Shown: one piece after another, positions 40,681 through 48,615 of the stretch
How positions within the stretch are numbered: the stretch's first letter is position 1
How the letters are laid out: every line of letters begins with the position of its first letter
Source of the DNA: Solibacteraceae bacterium
GTDB lineage: Bacteria; Acidobacteriota; Terriglobia; Bryobacterales; Bryobacteraceae
Direction of reading: 5' to 3'
Length of the DNA: 58,149 nt
Assembly: GCA_021324015.1 (NCBI GenBank)
Contig: JAJPJX010000178.1
Span: forward strand, 1-58,149
Translations under genes and position numbers: made by a program
Notes under the pieces: model-generated
Told to the model about the DNA's origin: nothing
The model's database searches: none
Seen by the model: the letters and a program-made list of their open reading frames with translations, nothing else

Positions 40681-41504
40681 AGGGCCTCCTCGCCGCGGCG
40701 GAGGAACAGGACCACCAGCAGGGTGACCACCGCCATCAGGGCCACGGAGACGGCCGCGCCGAAGGGCCAGTCCCGGGCGGTGGTGAACTGGTTCTGCACC
40801 AGGTTGCCGATCATGACGCTGCGCCCGCCGCCCAGCAGGTCCGGCGTCAGGTAGGCGCCCAGGCAGGGGATGAAGACCAGGATCACCCCCGCGCGAATGC
40901 CGGGTGCGGAGAGCGGGACAGTCACGCGCCAGAGCGCGCTGAAAGGTCGCGCCCCGAGATCCGCGGCGGCTTCGAGCAGCGCCGGATCCAGGCGCTCGAG
41001 CGTGGCGTAGATGGGCAGCACCATGAAAGGCAGATAGCCGTAGACCAGGCCCAGCAGCACAGCGCCATCGTTATAAAGCAGAGGGAGCGGCTCGCGGATG
41101 AGGTGCAGAGCCTGGAGCGCGGTGTTGATCAGGCCGGTGTCGCGCAGCAGGAAGAGCCAGGCGTAGAGACGCACCAGGAAACTGCTCCAGAAGGGCAGGA
41201 TGACCAGTTGCAGGTAGAGGTTGCGGCGGCGGCCGGAGCGCGAGATGAACAGGGCCAGGGGGAAAGCCAGCACCAGGCAGATGGCCGTGGCAGCGGCGGC
41301 CATGAGGAAGGAGCGCAGCAGGATGGAGAGGTAGAGAGGGTCGGCGAGGCGCTGGTAGCTCTCCAGGGTCCAGGGCAGGTCCAGGCCGCCGTAGGCGCCG
41401 CGGGTGAGAAAGCTGTAGGCCAGGACGATTGCGAAGGGTGCGGCAAACAGGCCGCCCATCCAGAGCCAGGCGGGGACCAGGAACCAGGAGCGCAGACGGC
41501 TCAT
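40677..41504 (-). CDS. potB: Polyamine ABC transporter permease
   Basis: A 275-residue permease with six helices. The EAA-type loop is GARPFSALWRVTVPLSAPGIRAGVIL, and LLRDTGLINTALQAL, then LPFMVLPIYATLERLDPALLEAA, match PotB/PotH. The start ATG 41504 (MSRLRSWF) overlaps the potA stop (ATGA); an upstream in-frame start at 41534 lies within potA and is rejected. Confidence 0.92.
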   Translation of the reverse strand: MSRLRSWFLVPAWLWMGGLFAAPFAIVLAYSFLTRGAYGGLDLPWTLESYQRLADPLYLSILLRSFLMAAAATAICLVLAFPLALFISRSGRRRNLYLQLVILPFWSSFLVRLYAWLFLLRDTGLINTALQALHLIREPLPLLYNDGAVLLGLVYGYLPFMVLPIYATLERLDPALLEAAADLGARPFSALWRVTVPLSAPGIRAGVILVFIPCLGAYLTPDLLGGGRSVMIGNLVQNQFTTARDWPFGAAVSVALMAVVTLLVVLFLRRGEEAL

Positions 41505-42520
41505 GAAAAGGTCATTTCGTCGGCGGGGTCCCAACAGATGTGCACGGCGTCTCCAGACTGGTAGGCCCCGTCCTGGCGCGGGACTTCCGCCACAGCCTGC
41601 TCGCCGGAGGAAAGGCGTGCCACCACCTGCACACAGTTGCCGAGGAAGACCGAATCCGTGACGGCGGCCGGGCAGGAGCGCATACCTCCATTGGCGGGCA
41701 CACGGGAAATGCGCGTGACTTCAGGACGCAGGCCCACGCCGCCGATCCAGTTGACCGCGCCCAGGAAGCCGGCCACGAAGGGGGTCCGCGGACGGAGGTA
41801 CACCTCCTGCGGGGTGCCGACCTGCTGAATGCGCCCTTCGTTCATGACCGCTACCTGGTCGGACATGGAGAGCGCCTCTTCCTGATCGTGCGTCACCAGC
41901 AAAAAGGTGATGCCCACGCGGCGCTGCATTTCCTTGAGTTCGAAGCGCATCTGCTTGCGCAGCTTGGGATCGAGCGCGGCCAGTGGTTCATCCAGGAGGA
42001 GCACGGCGGGCTCCAGCACGAGCGAGCGGGCCAGGGCCACGCGCTGCCGCTCGCCGCCGGAAAGCTGCGCGGGATAACGCTCCTCCTTGCCGGCGAGGCG
42101 GACGAGATCCAGCACGCGGGCCACGCGGGCGGGCGCATCGGGCGCGCGCCTGCGCCGGAGCCCGAATTCGACGTTCTGGCGCACGGTGAGATGGGGAAAC
42201 AGCGCGTAGTTCTGGAACACCGTGCTGACGTTGCGCTCATAGGGCCGGCGGCCGTTGACCCGGGCGCCTTCGAGCAGGACCTCGCCCGAGGTAGGCTCCT
42301 CGAAGCCGGCGACCAGGCGCAGAGTGGTGGTTTTGCCGCAGCCGGAAGGCCCCAGCAGGGAGTAGAATCCGCCCCTGGGGATGCTGAGCGACACGCCGTC
42401 GACGGCGCGCTGCGCGGGGTACTGTTTGACCACATCGCGGAGCACCAGGATGGCATCGGCCGGCCCGGGAACCGGGGCCGGGGGACCGGGGATGTGGGCG
42501 CTCGAACCGATGTCCTTCAT
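41501..42520 (-). CDS. potA: Polyamine ABC transporter ATP-binding protein
   Basis: A 339-residue ATPase with Walker A LLGPSGCGKTTTLRLVAGFE, Q-loop VFQNYALFPHLTV, signature LSGGERQRVALARSL, Walker B VLLLDEPLAALDPKLR and the switch His in LVTHDQEEALSMSD. The C-terminal TOBE-like domain (VGLRPEVTRISRVPANGG) is typical of polyamine importers. The ATG at 42520 is inside a TATAAT (42519-42524, minus strand). If that box is the promoter, transcription would begin downstream of this ATG and translation would start at a later codon such as the GTG before LRDVVKQYPA. It is divergent from the metallopeptidase gene. Confidence 0.92.
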   Translation of the reverse strand: MKDIGSSAHIPGPPAPVPGPADAILVLRDVVKQYPAQRAVDGVSLSIPRGGFYSLLGPSGCGKTTTLRLVAGFEEPTSGEVLLEGARVNGRRPYERNVSTVFQNYALFPHLTVRQNVEFGLRRRRAPDAPARVARVLDLVRLAGKEERYPAQLSGGERQRVALARSLVLEPAVLLLDEPLAALDPKLRKQMRFELKEMQRRVGITFLLVTHDQEEALSMSDQVAVMNEGRIQQVGTPQEVYLRPRTPFVAGFLGAVNWIGGVGLRPEVTRISRVPANGGMRSCPAAVTDSVFLGNCVQVVARLSSGEQAVAEVPRQDGAYQSGDAVHICWDPADEMTFS

Positions 42521-42572
42521 TATAGCGGCGGAGGCGCGCGGAACCGCGACGCGGAGTAGAGTAAAGGTTGGG

Positions 42573-44342
42573 ATGTGCAGGCGGACGCCGGTTTGCGTAT
42601 TGCTGCTGGCGGGCTGCTGCGCGGGCGCGCCGCAGACCTGGCTCGAACTGCGGACGCCGCACCTGGAACTGATCACCACGGCCGGCGAACGGGAGGCGCA
42701 CGGCCTGGCGGCGCACCTGGAGCGGTTCCGCGGCCTGTTCGAGGCGCAGGGAATCCTGGGCGCGGAGCCGGGCAGGCCGCCGGTACGTGTTCTGGCCTTC
42801 CGCTCCGAAGCCGAATACGCGCCTTTCCGGCTCAATCCTAGCGCGGACGCGTACTACGTGGGAGCACCGGGCCGGGACTACATCGTGCTTACCTTGCGAG
42901 GGCCGGAGGATTTCGGGACGGCGGCGCACGAGTACGCGCACCTGATGACGCATCACGCCCGGGTAACCTTGCCGGCGTGGCTGGCCGAGGGCCTGGCGGA
43001 AGTCGCCTCGACGGTGCGCTTTCGCGGCGGAGAGGCGATGGCCGGCGGGCCGAAGCTCGCGCGGCGGCAGGCGCTCGAGCGTAATCCATGGATCCCCCTC
43101 GCGGAATTGACGGGCCTCGAAGCGCCGCCAGCGGAGTCGCGCGAGCGCGGCGCGATGTTCTACGCGGAGAGCTGGGCAGTGGCGCATCTGCTGCTGTTTT
43201 CGCCGGCCTATCGCCCGCGGCTGGCGGAATTTCTAGCGCGGTTGACGAGCGGCGCCGGCGCCGGGCCGGCCTTCGCGGAGGTCTACGGCGCCTCGCTGGC
43301 GGAGGTGGAGCGGGGCGCACGCGCCTGGGCGGCGCAGCGCAGCCTTCCCTCGGTGACGCTGGCGGCGGGCGCGGCGGAGGCGGTGGGGATGCCCCGACCG
43401 CTGGAGGAGCAGGCGGCGGAACTGGCACTCGCCGAACTGGAACTAGTGACCGGCAAGCTGGAGAGGGCGGAGGCGGACTATCGCCGCCTGGCGGCCCGCC
43501 TGCCGGAGAGCGCGGAGATTCAGGCGGCTCTGGGCCGGATTGCCCTGGCCGGCGGGCGGCGCCCTGAGGCGCGGGAGCGCTTCCGCAAAGCGCTCGAACT
43601 GGGCGTGCGGAATGCCCCTCTGTGCTACGAATACGCCCTTCTGGCGCAGGACAACGGCGTGCCGGAGAGCGAGGTGGTGACGGCGCTGGAGCGCGCCCTG
43701 GAGGCCGACCCGGGCCTGGACGACGCGCGCTACTCCCTGGCGCTGGCGCACATGAACGCGGGGCGTTACCGGGCCGCGCTCGCACAGTTGCAGGCCCTGC
43801 GGCTGGTGCCCGCGCGGCGCGCCTTCGCCTATTATTCGGCGCTGGCCTACACGCAGACGGAGCTCGGGATGCGCGAGGAGGCGGCGCGGTCGGCGGGCGA
43901 GGCGCGCAAATACGCGCAGTCGGAAGACGACGCGGAGCACGCCAATCAACTGGCCTGGGTGGCCCAGAGCGACCTGGTGGTACAGATGGGCTCTGGCAAA
44001 ACCGGGGCGATGCGGCGCATTCCGCACCGGCAGCCGGGGGAAGAGGACGGCTGGAACCCCTTCATCGATCCTGCCGACCGCGTGCGGCGAGCGGAGGGCG
44101 ATCTGCGCGACGTGGCTTGTTCGGCCGGAGCCCTGCGGCTCACCGTGGGTCTGGCCGAGGGGCAACTGGTGCTGAGCATCCCCGACCCTGGCCGCGTGCA
44201 GATCCGCACCGGCGGGGAGGGGACCTTCGAGTTCACCTGCGGGCCGCAGGACGGGCCGCGGGTGCGCGTGGAATACGCCGCGGCGCCGGACGCGGCCGCG
44301 GGGGTGGATGGCGTGCTGCGCGGGATGCAGGTATTGCGGTGA
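42573..44342 (+). CDS. Exported gluzincin-type metallopeptidase with TPR repeats
   Basis: A 589-residue protein with a signal peptide that has a lipobox-like Cys (MCRRTPVCVLLLAGCCAG). The peptidase part has the zinc motif HEYAH (His near residue 119, in FGTAAHEYAHLMTHH) and a downstream Glu in PAWLAEGLAEVAST, like the peptidase MA family. From about residue 290 come TPR-like repeats (LELVTGKLERAEADYRRLAAR, AALGRIALAGGRRPEARERFRKALEL, ALERALEADPGLDDARYSLALA). The final 100 residues are beta-rich and unassigned. Its substrate is unknown. It is preceded by a TAGAGT box 10 nt upstream of the ATG. Confidence 0.8.
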   Translation: MCRRTPVCVLLLAGCCAGAPQTWLELRTPHLELITTAGEREAHGLAAHLERFRGLFEAQGILGAEPGRPPVRVLAFRSEAEYAPFRLNPSADAYYVGAPGRDYIVLTLRGPEDFGTAAHEYAHLMTHHARVTLPAWLAEGLAEVASTVRFRGGEAMAGGPKLARRQALERNPWIPLAELTGLEAPPAESRERGAMFYAESWAVAHLLLFSPAYRPRLAEFLARLTSGAGAGPAFAEVYGASLAEVERGARAWAAQRSLPSVTLAAGAAEAVGMPRPLEEQAAELALAELELVTGKLERAEADYRRLAARLPESAEIQAALGRIALAGGRRPEARERFRKALELGVRNAPLCYEYALLAQDNGVPESEVVTALERALEADPGLDDARYSLALAHMNAGRYRAALAQLQALRLVPARRAFAYYSALAYTQTELGMREEAARSAGEARKYAQSEDDAEHANQLAWVAQSDLVVQMGSGKTGAMRRIPHRQPGEEDGWNPFIDPADRVRRAEGDLRDVACSAGALRLTVGLAEGQLVLSIPDPGRVQIRTGGEGTFEFTCGPQDGPRVRVEYAAAPDAAAGVDGVLRGMQVLR

Positions 44343-44398
44343 GGGGGCGCAAATCCTGTTGGAAACATCCGGCGGGCGAGAGATCAGTCCAGGTCCAT

Positions 44399-44583
44399 GG
44401 CAGCTTTCAAATCATCGTGGTCCCAATTTCGACTTCCGCATCTCAGGGCAAGCGGGGACCCACGGTCGTCGGGATTCCGGCCGGCGCCGGCGGCCTCCCC
44501 AAGACGAGCGTCGCCCTCTGCCAGCAGGTGACCACGTTGGACCGGGCGAAGTTGACCAAGGGAATCGGCGCCTTGCTCGCCCG
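44399..44583 (+). pseudogene. MazF-type toxin remnant (C-terminal half)
   Basis: Translated in one frame this stretch reads GSFQIIVVPISTSASQGKRG, PTVVGIPAGAGGLPKTSVAL, CQQVTTLDRAKLTKGIGALL, the end half of a MazF/PemK endoribonuclease (strand IVVPIS, then the GLPKxS-V...Q-V-TLD-KL-IG signature). The N-terminal half with the catalytic Arg/Thr region is missing, no start is present, and the similarity ends at about 44583. No antitoxin gene is visible upstream. The remaining bases of this 487-bp gap hold no gene; inverted ATGCCA/TGGCAT units lie at 44598-44629. Confidence 0.62.
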
Positions 44584-44597
44584 TCGTCCCTTTCATG

Positions 44598-44629
44598 ATG
44601 CCACAACATTATGGCATGTATCGATGCCA
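44598..44629. repeat. Inverted and direct ATGCCA units
   Basis: ATGCCA (44598-44603), TGGCAT (44612-44617) and ATGCCA (44624-44629), directly after the mazF remnant. The pattern may be an old operator or element scar; meaning uncertain. Confidence 0.3.
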
Positions 44630-44829
44630 TGGGAACCAGGCATCAGGCGCCTGGGATGTTGCGTTGACGGCCGGGCGGGAGGCGGGTAGTGTGGGGGCGG
44701 AGGATTGCGGCGCTGGGTGGCCGGCAGGGTTCTAAAAGCTCCCGGGCAGTACCGGCACTCGCGCGCTGATCGCCCGATTCCCACCCGCGACACGGGTGCG
44801 GTATGGTGAGTAGTTAAAGCGTCTCGAGA

Positions 44830-47388
44830 ATGCCATTCCACATTGAGCCGATTCGGGAATTCCTGGTGAGCCCCGCCCTGCCGGAGAAGCTTTCGCGGCT
44901 GCCGGAGCTTGCGCGGAACATCCTCTGGAGCTGGGAACCGGTGATCCGGGCGGTTTTCCGGCGGCTGGACCCGGAACTCTGGCGGGAATGCGGTTATAAC
45001 CCGGTGCTGATGCTGGGCCGGGTGTCGCAGGCGACGCTGGAGAAGCAGGCCAGCGATCCGCGGTACCTATCGCTGTACCACATGGCGTGCCAGCGGTTCG
45101 AAGGGCGGTCCAAAGAGCCGCCCCGGTCCCCGGACGGCAAACTGGTGGCGTATTTTTCCGCCGAGTTCGGGCTGACGGAATGCCTACCCATGTATTCGGG
45201 GGGCCTGGGGGTGCTGGCAGGCGACCATCTGAAGTCTTCCAGCAACTGGGCGCTGCCGCTGGTGGGTGTGGGCCTGCTCTACCAGCAGGGCTATTTCCGG
45301 CAGGTCCTGAATCCGGACGGCTGGCAGCATGAGCGCTATCCGACCAACGACTTCTACACCATGCCGGTGACCCCAGCGCGCACCGCCGATGGGGCGGAAC
45401 TGAAAGTCTTGGTGAAGCTGCCGACCGGGGACGTGGTCATCCGGGTGTGGAAGCTGGAAGTGGGGCGGGTGCGGCTGTACCTGCTGGACACGAATATTCC
45501 CGACAACGTGCTGCCGCAAGACCGGGACATCACCGATTCGCTCTACGGCGGCGACACGGATACGCGCATCCGGCAGGAGATGGTGCTGGGCATGGGCGGC
45601 GTGCGGGCGCTGCGCGCTCTAGGGTTGGCTCCCACGGTCTTCCACATGAACGAAGGGCACTCGGCGTTTCTGGCGCTGGAGCGCATCCGCATGCTGATGA
45701 AGGAGGAACGCCTGAGCTGGGAGGAGGCCCTGGAGGCCGCGCGGGCGAGCAACGTTTTCACCACCCACACACCGGTGGCGGCAGGCATCGACCTATTTGA
45801 CCCGGGCCTGATGTATCACTATTTCCACGAATACTGCGGTGAAGTAGGGATCGATTTCGAGCAACTGATGGCCTTGGGCCGCCGCAGCCCGCAGAACCGC
45901 GAAGAACGCTTCTCGATGGCGGTGCTGGCGCTGAACACCTCGGCGCACCGCAACGCGGTCAGCCAGCTGCACCGGGTGGTTTCCCAGGAGATGTGGCACG
46001 ACCTATGGCCGAAGCTGCCGACCTGGGAGGTCCCCATCCGGGCCATCACGAACGGCGTGCACCTGCCGAGCTGGCTGAACGGCGACCTGGCGCAGTTATA
46101 CGACCAGTACTTGCAACCGGACTGGCGAGACCGCTTCTCGGAAACCGAGTTGTGGGAGCAGGTGAAGGACATTCCGGATGAAGATCTGTTGGAGGCGCAC
46201 CGGCGGCGCAAGCGGAGGCTGGTGAATTTCGTGCGCGCGCGCGAGCGGTCGTCGGCGCTGCGGCGGCAGGCTTCGAGCGCGGAGGTGCGGCACTCGGAAG
46301 AAGTGCTGGATCCCAACGTCTTCACCATCGGCTTTGCGCGACGGTTCGCCACCTATAAGCGGGCTACGCTGATCTTCCGGGACATGGAGCGGCTGAAACG
46401 CATCCTGCTGCATCCGGACATGCCGGTGCAGATCGTGATCGCCGGGAAGGCGCATCCGCAGGACCAGCCGGGCAAAACGCTGATCCGGGACATCGTGCAG
46501 TTCTCGCGCGATCCGGAGGTATGGAAACACGTGGTCTTCGTGGAAGACTACGACATGAAGGTGGGCCGGGAACTGGTGCAGGGCGTAGATCTGTGGCTGA
46601 ACAATCCGCGCCGGGGTGAGGAAGCCTGCGGCACCAGCGGCATGAAGGCCGGCATGAACGGGGTGCTGAACCTGAGCATCCTGGACGGGTGGTACGACGA
46701 GGCCTACGAACAATCGGGCGGGTGGGCGATCGGCGAGCGGGAGCCGTACTCGGAGGACCAGGATCCGCTGCACGCCAGCGAGATCTACTACCTGCTGGAA
46801 AACGAGATCGTGCCCATGTTTTACGAGCGGCGGGAGCGCACGCCGCGGGAGTGGGTGCGGCGCATGAAGCAGTCTATCATGTACATCAGCCCGCACTTCG
46901 ATTCGCGGCGCATGGTGGAGGAGTACGACCGGGAAATGTACCAACCGGCGCACGCCGCCTGCCTGCGGATGCGCGCGGACGGATACGCTGCCACGCGCGA
47001 ACTGGCCGCCTGGAACGCCAAGGTGCGGCAGGCGTGGGACGGGGTGCGGTTCGTGGAGGCGGGCGCGGTCCCCTCCGGCCCGATCACCAGCGGACGCCCG
47101 ATCCCGATCCGCGCGGCGGTGGAACTGGCGGGGCTGAAGCCGGAAGACGTGCGCGTCGAGGTGGTGCTCGGCCGGGTGGGAGTGGACGGCAGCCTGGAGG
47201 AGACAGAGGTGCTGGTGCTGCCTCCGGCGGAACAAAAAGGGTCCGTGGCGGTATTCGCGAAAGAGATTAGGCCGGAGCGCACCGGCAGGCTGGGCTACGC
47301 GCTGCGCGTGAGTCCGAATCACTGCGAGGATCCGCTGGCGCGGCCGTGCACGAACCTGCTGAAGTGGAGCGCGGGCAAGGCGGGGTAG
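44830..47388 (+). CDS. glgP: Alpha-glucan phosphorylase (glycogen phosphorylase family)
   Basis: An 852-residue enzyme that releases glucose 1-phosphate from glycogen or maltodextrin. The N-terminal part (LPELARNILWSWEPVIRAVFRRL) is the DUF3417-type domain of the short alpha-glucan phosphorylase branch. Core matches are VAYFSAEFGLTECLPMYSGGL, FHMNEGHSAFLALER, FTTHTPVAAGIDLF, ITNGVHLPSW, FATYKRATLI, and the PLP site GEEACGTSGMKAGMNG with Lys near residue 606. A C-terminal beta domain follows. It stands alone as a transcript; no clear -10 box is seen at the leaderless distance. Length is typical for the group (about 850). Confidence 0.93.
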   Translation: MPFHIEPIREFLVSPALPEKLSRLPELARNILWSWEPVIRAVFRRLDPELWRECGYNPVLMLGRVSQATLEKQASDPRYLSLYHMACQRFEGRSKEPPRSPDGKLVAYFSAEFGLTECLPMYSGGLGVLAGDHLKSSSNWALPLVGVGLLYQQGYFRQVLNPDGWQHERYPTNDFYTMPVTPARTADGAELKVLVKLPTGDVVIRVWKLEVGRVRLYLLDTNIPDNVLPQDRDITDSLYGGDTDTRIRQEMVLGMGGVRALRALGLAPTVFHMNEGHSAFLALERIRMLMKEERLSWEEALEAARASNVFTTHTPVAAGIDLFDPGLMYHYFHEYCGEVGIDFEQLMALGRRSPQNREERFSMAVLALNTSAHRNAVSQLHRVVSQEMWHDLWPKLPTWEVPIRAITNGVHLPSWLNGDLAQLYDQYLQPDWRDRFSETELWEQVKDIPDEDLLEAHRRRKRRLVNFVRARERSSALRRQASSAEVRHSEEVLDPNVFTIGFARRFATYKRATLIFRDMERLKRILLHPDMPVQIVIAGKAHPQDQPGKTLIRDIVQFSRDPEVWKHVVFVEDYDMKVGRELVQGVDLWLNNPRRGEEACGTSGMKAGMNGVLNLSILDGWYDEAYEQSGGWAIGEREPYSEDQDPLHASEIYYLLENEIVPMFYERRERTPREWVRRMKQSIMYISPHFDSRRMVEEYDREMYQPAHAACLRMRADGYAATRELAAWNAKVRQAWDGVRFVEAGAVPSGPITSGRPIPIRAAVELAGLKPEDVRVEVVLGRVGVDGSLEETEVLVLPPAEQKGSVAVFAKEIRPERTGRLGYALRVSPNHCEDPLARPCTNLLKWSAGKAG

Positions 47389-47397
47389 CGACTCGGG

Positions 47398-47427
47398 GAA
47401 GCCACCACTCCCTGCGGTCGCGGCTCG
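47398..47427 (-). repeat. Interspersed repeat copy 2 (between convergent genes)
   Basis: On the minus strand it reads CGAGCCGCGACCGC then GGGAG and TGGTGGCTTC, close to the copy at 9012-9044. It sits just after the glgP stop, before the convergent end of the next gene. Confidence 0.6.
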
Positions 47428-47441
47428 TTTACCATCACGGG

Positions 47442-47870
47442 CTACTTGGCGTGGTAGACGGTTCGGTAGGGGGAAGACAGGAAGCCCAGGGCGCCGAGGC
47501 CGGCTCCGGCGGCCAAACCCGGCCCCAGAAACTTATAGCCGTGTCCCTCGTTGGGGCAAGAGGGGCAGGCGGCTATGCCGGCGGCCGCTCCGGCGCCCGC
47601 GCCCACGGCGGTCCAGAGCAGCCCACGGCGAATACGCCGGAGCGGGTCGGCGACGCGCACGCGGCGGATCTCGGTGCGCGGGATGGAGCGCTCACCGGAG
47701 TCTTCGCGCACGATCAGGACCTCCGAGGTGGCCGAGAGAAAAGCGGCGCGCGTGCGCTTTCCTTCCCGGGTGGTGATTTCGACCTTCTGCTGCGGCGGGA
47801 TGCGCGCGACAGCTTCCCATTCACCGGCAAAGGCCGCGGCGGCGACCAGCAAGAATGCGAGTTGTTTCAT
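47442..47870 (-). CDS. Small exported protein with glycine-zipper-like helix
   Basis: A 142-residue protein with a signal peptide (MKQLAFLLVAAAAFAGEW). The first half is a small beta domain (VEITTREGKRTRAAFLSATSEVLIV), the second has a Gly/Ala-rich hydrophobic stretch (LLWTAVGAGAGAAAGIA) interrupted by CPSCPNEGHG and a second (GAGLGALGFLSSPYR). Glycine-zipper segments occur in outer-membrane small proteins. No family recognised. A GAGAGGACT site precedes the ATG. Confidence 0.7.
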   Translation of the reverse strand: MKQLAFLLVAAAAFAGEWEAVARIPPQQKVEITTREGKRTRAAFLSATSEVLIVREDSGERSIPRTEIRRVRVADPLRRIRRGLLWTAVGAGAGAAAGIAACPSCPNEGHGYKFLGPGLAAGAGLGALGFLSSPYRTVYHAK

Positions 47871-47924
47871 AGTCCTCTCCCGTTTACGCGCAATGCGGAG
47901 CCTGGCCGTGTCAGTGAAGAAGGA

Positions 47925-48545
47925 TTAGCGCGGGGGAGCGGCAGGGCGGCACACGCCCTCCAGGAAGGCGCCGACCATTTCCTTCACGATTTTTTTGCGA
48001 GATTTCCGGGTGCCGAGGTCATGAAAGAGCTCGGCGATCAGGCCCTGATAGGCAAACATGCCGATGAAGGCGCGGGCGGCGATTTCGGGGTCGAGGGGGC
48101 GAAAGGCGCCGTTCCGGACGCGGCGGCGGATGTAGCCCGCCACCGTCTCGAAGAAAGGCAACACCTGGCGCTCGAAGAACAGCGGCGCGAGTTCGTGGCG
48201 TTCGAGGGCGCTGAACATGAGCAGGCGGGTGAAGTCCGGATCCTGCTCATTCCTGTCCAGGATGAGGTTGCCGAGCGCGGCCAGGAAATCGCAATCGTTC
48301 TCCTCGTCCATGGCCTTGCGGAGGCCGGCGGAGTAGTGCTGGCCCGCGGCGGCCTGACTTTCGATGATGGCGCTGTAGAGCTCGCCCTTGGTGCGGAAGT
48401 GCTGATAGAGCACGGGCTCGGTGACGCCCACGGCGGCGGCCAACTGGCGGGTGGTGGTGCCGCGGAAGCCCTTTTCCGCGAAGAGGTGTACGGCCGAGGC
48501 CACGATGGCGGCGCGGCGCTGGCTGCTGGACATCCGGGTGCGCAT
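47925..48545 (-). CDS. TetR-family transcriptional regulator
   Basis: A 206-residue repressor. The DNA-binding domain is RRAAIVASAVHLFAEKGFRG, TTTRQLAAAVGVTEPVLYQH, FRTKGELYSAII, the standard TetR helix-turn-helix. The C-terminal ligand domain is not assignable. It is divergent from a sulfatase gene, and the 70-bp gap contains a 35-bp palindrome overlapping the sulfatase -10 box, so it probably represses the sulfatase. A second possible start is at MSSSQRRAA (48533). Ligand unknown; a sulfated or phenolic compound would be a guess. Confidence 0.92.
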   Translation of the reverse strand: MRTRMSSSQRRAAIVASAVHLFAEKGFRGTTTRQLAAAVGVTEPVLYQHFRTKGELYSAIIESQAAAGQHYSAGLRKAMDEENDCDFLAALGNLILDRNEQDPDFTRLLMFSALERHELAPLFFERQVLPFFETVAGYIRRRVRNGAFRPLDPEIAARAFIGMFAYQGLIAELFHDLGTRKSRKKIVKEMVGAFLEGVCRPAAPPR

Positions 48546-48571
48546 GGGAGACTAGCGTTTACTAACTTACC

Positions 48572-48606
48572 GTATCACAACGGGAGCATTTGACCCGTTC
48601 TGATAC
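48572..48606. promoter_or_regulatory. 35-bp palindrome, probable TetR operator
   Basis: GTATCACAACGGG (48572-48584) and CCCGTTCTGATAC (48594-48606) are inverted copies with one mismatch in 13, separated by 9 bp. It lies between the tetR and sulfatase starts, and its right arm overlaps the sulfatase -10 box (48604-48609). Confidence 0.7.
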
Positions 48607-48609
48607 AGT
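48604..48609 (+). promoter_or_regulatory. -10 box (TACAGT) of the sulfatase, leaderless arrangement
   Basis: TACAGT, 6-nt gap (GGGGGC), then ATG at 48616. The box overlaps the right arm of the TetR palindrome. Confidence 0.5.
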
Positions 48610-48615
48610 GGGGGC

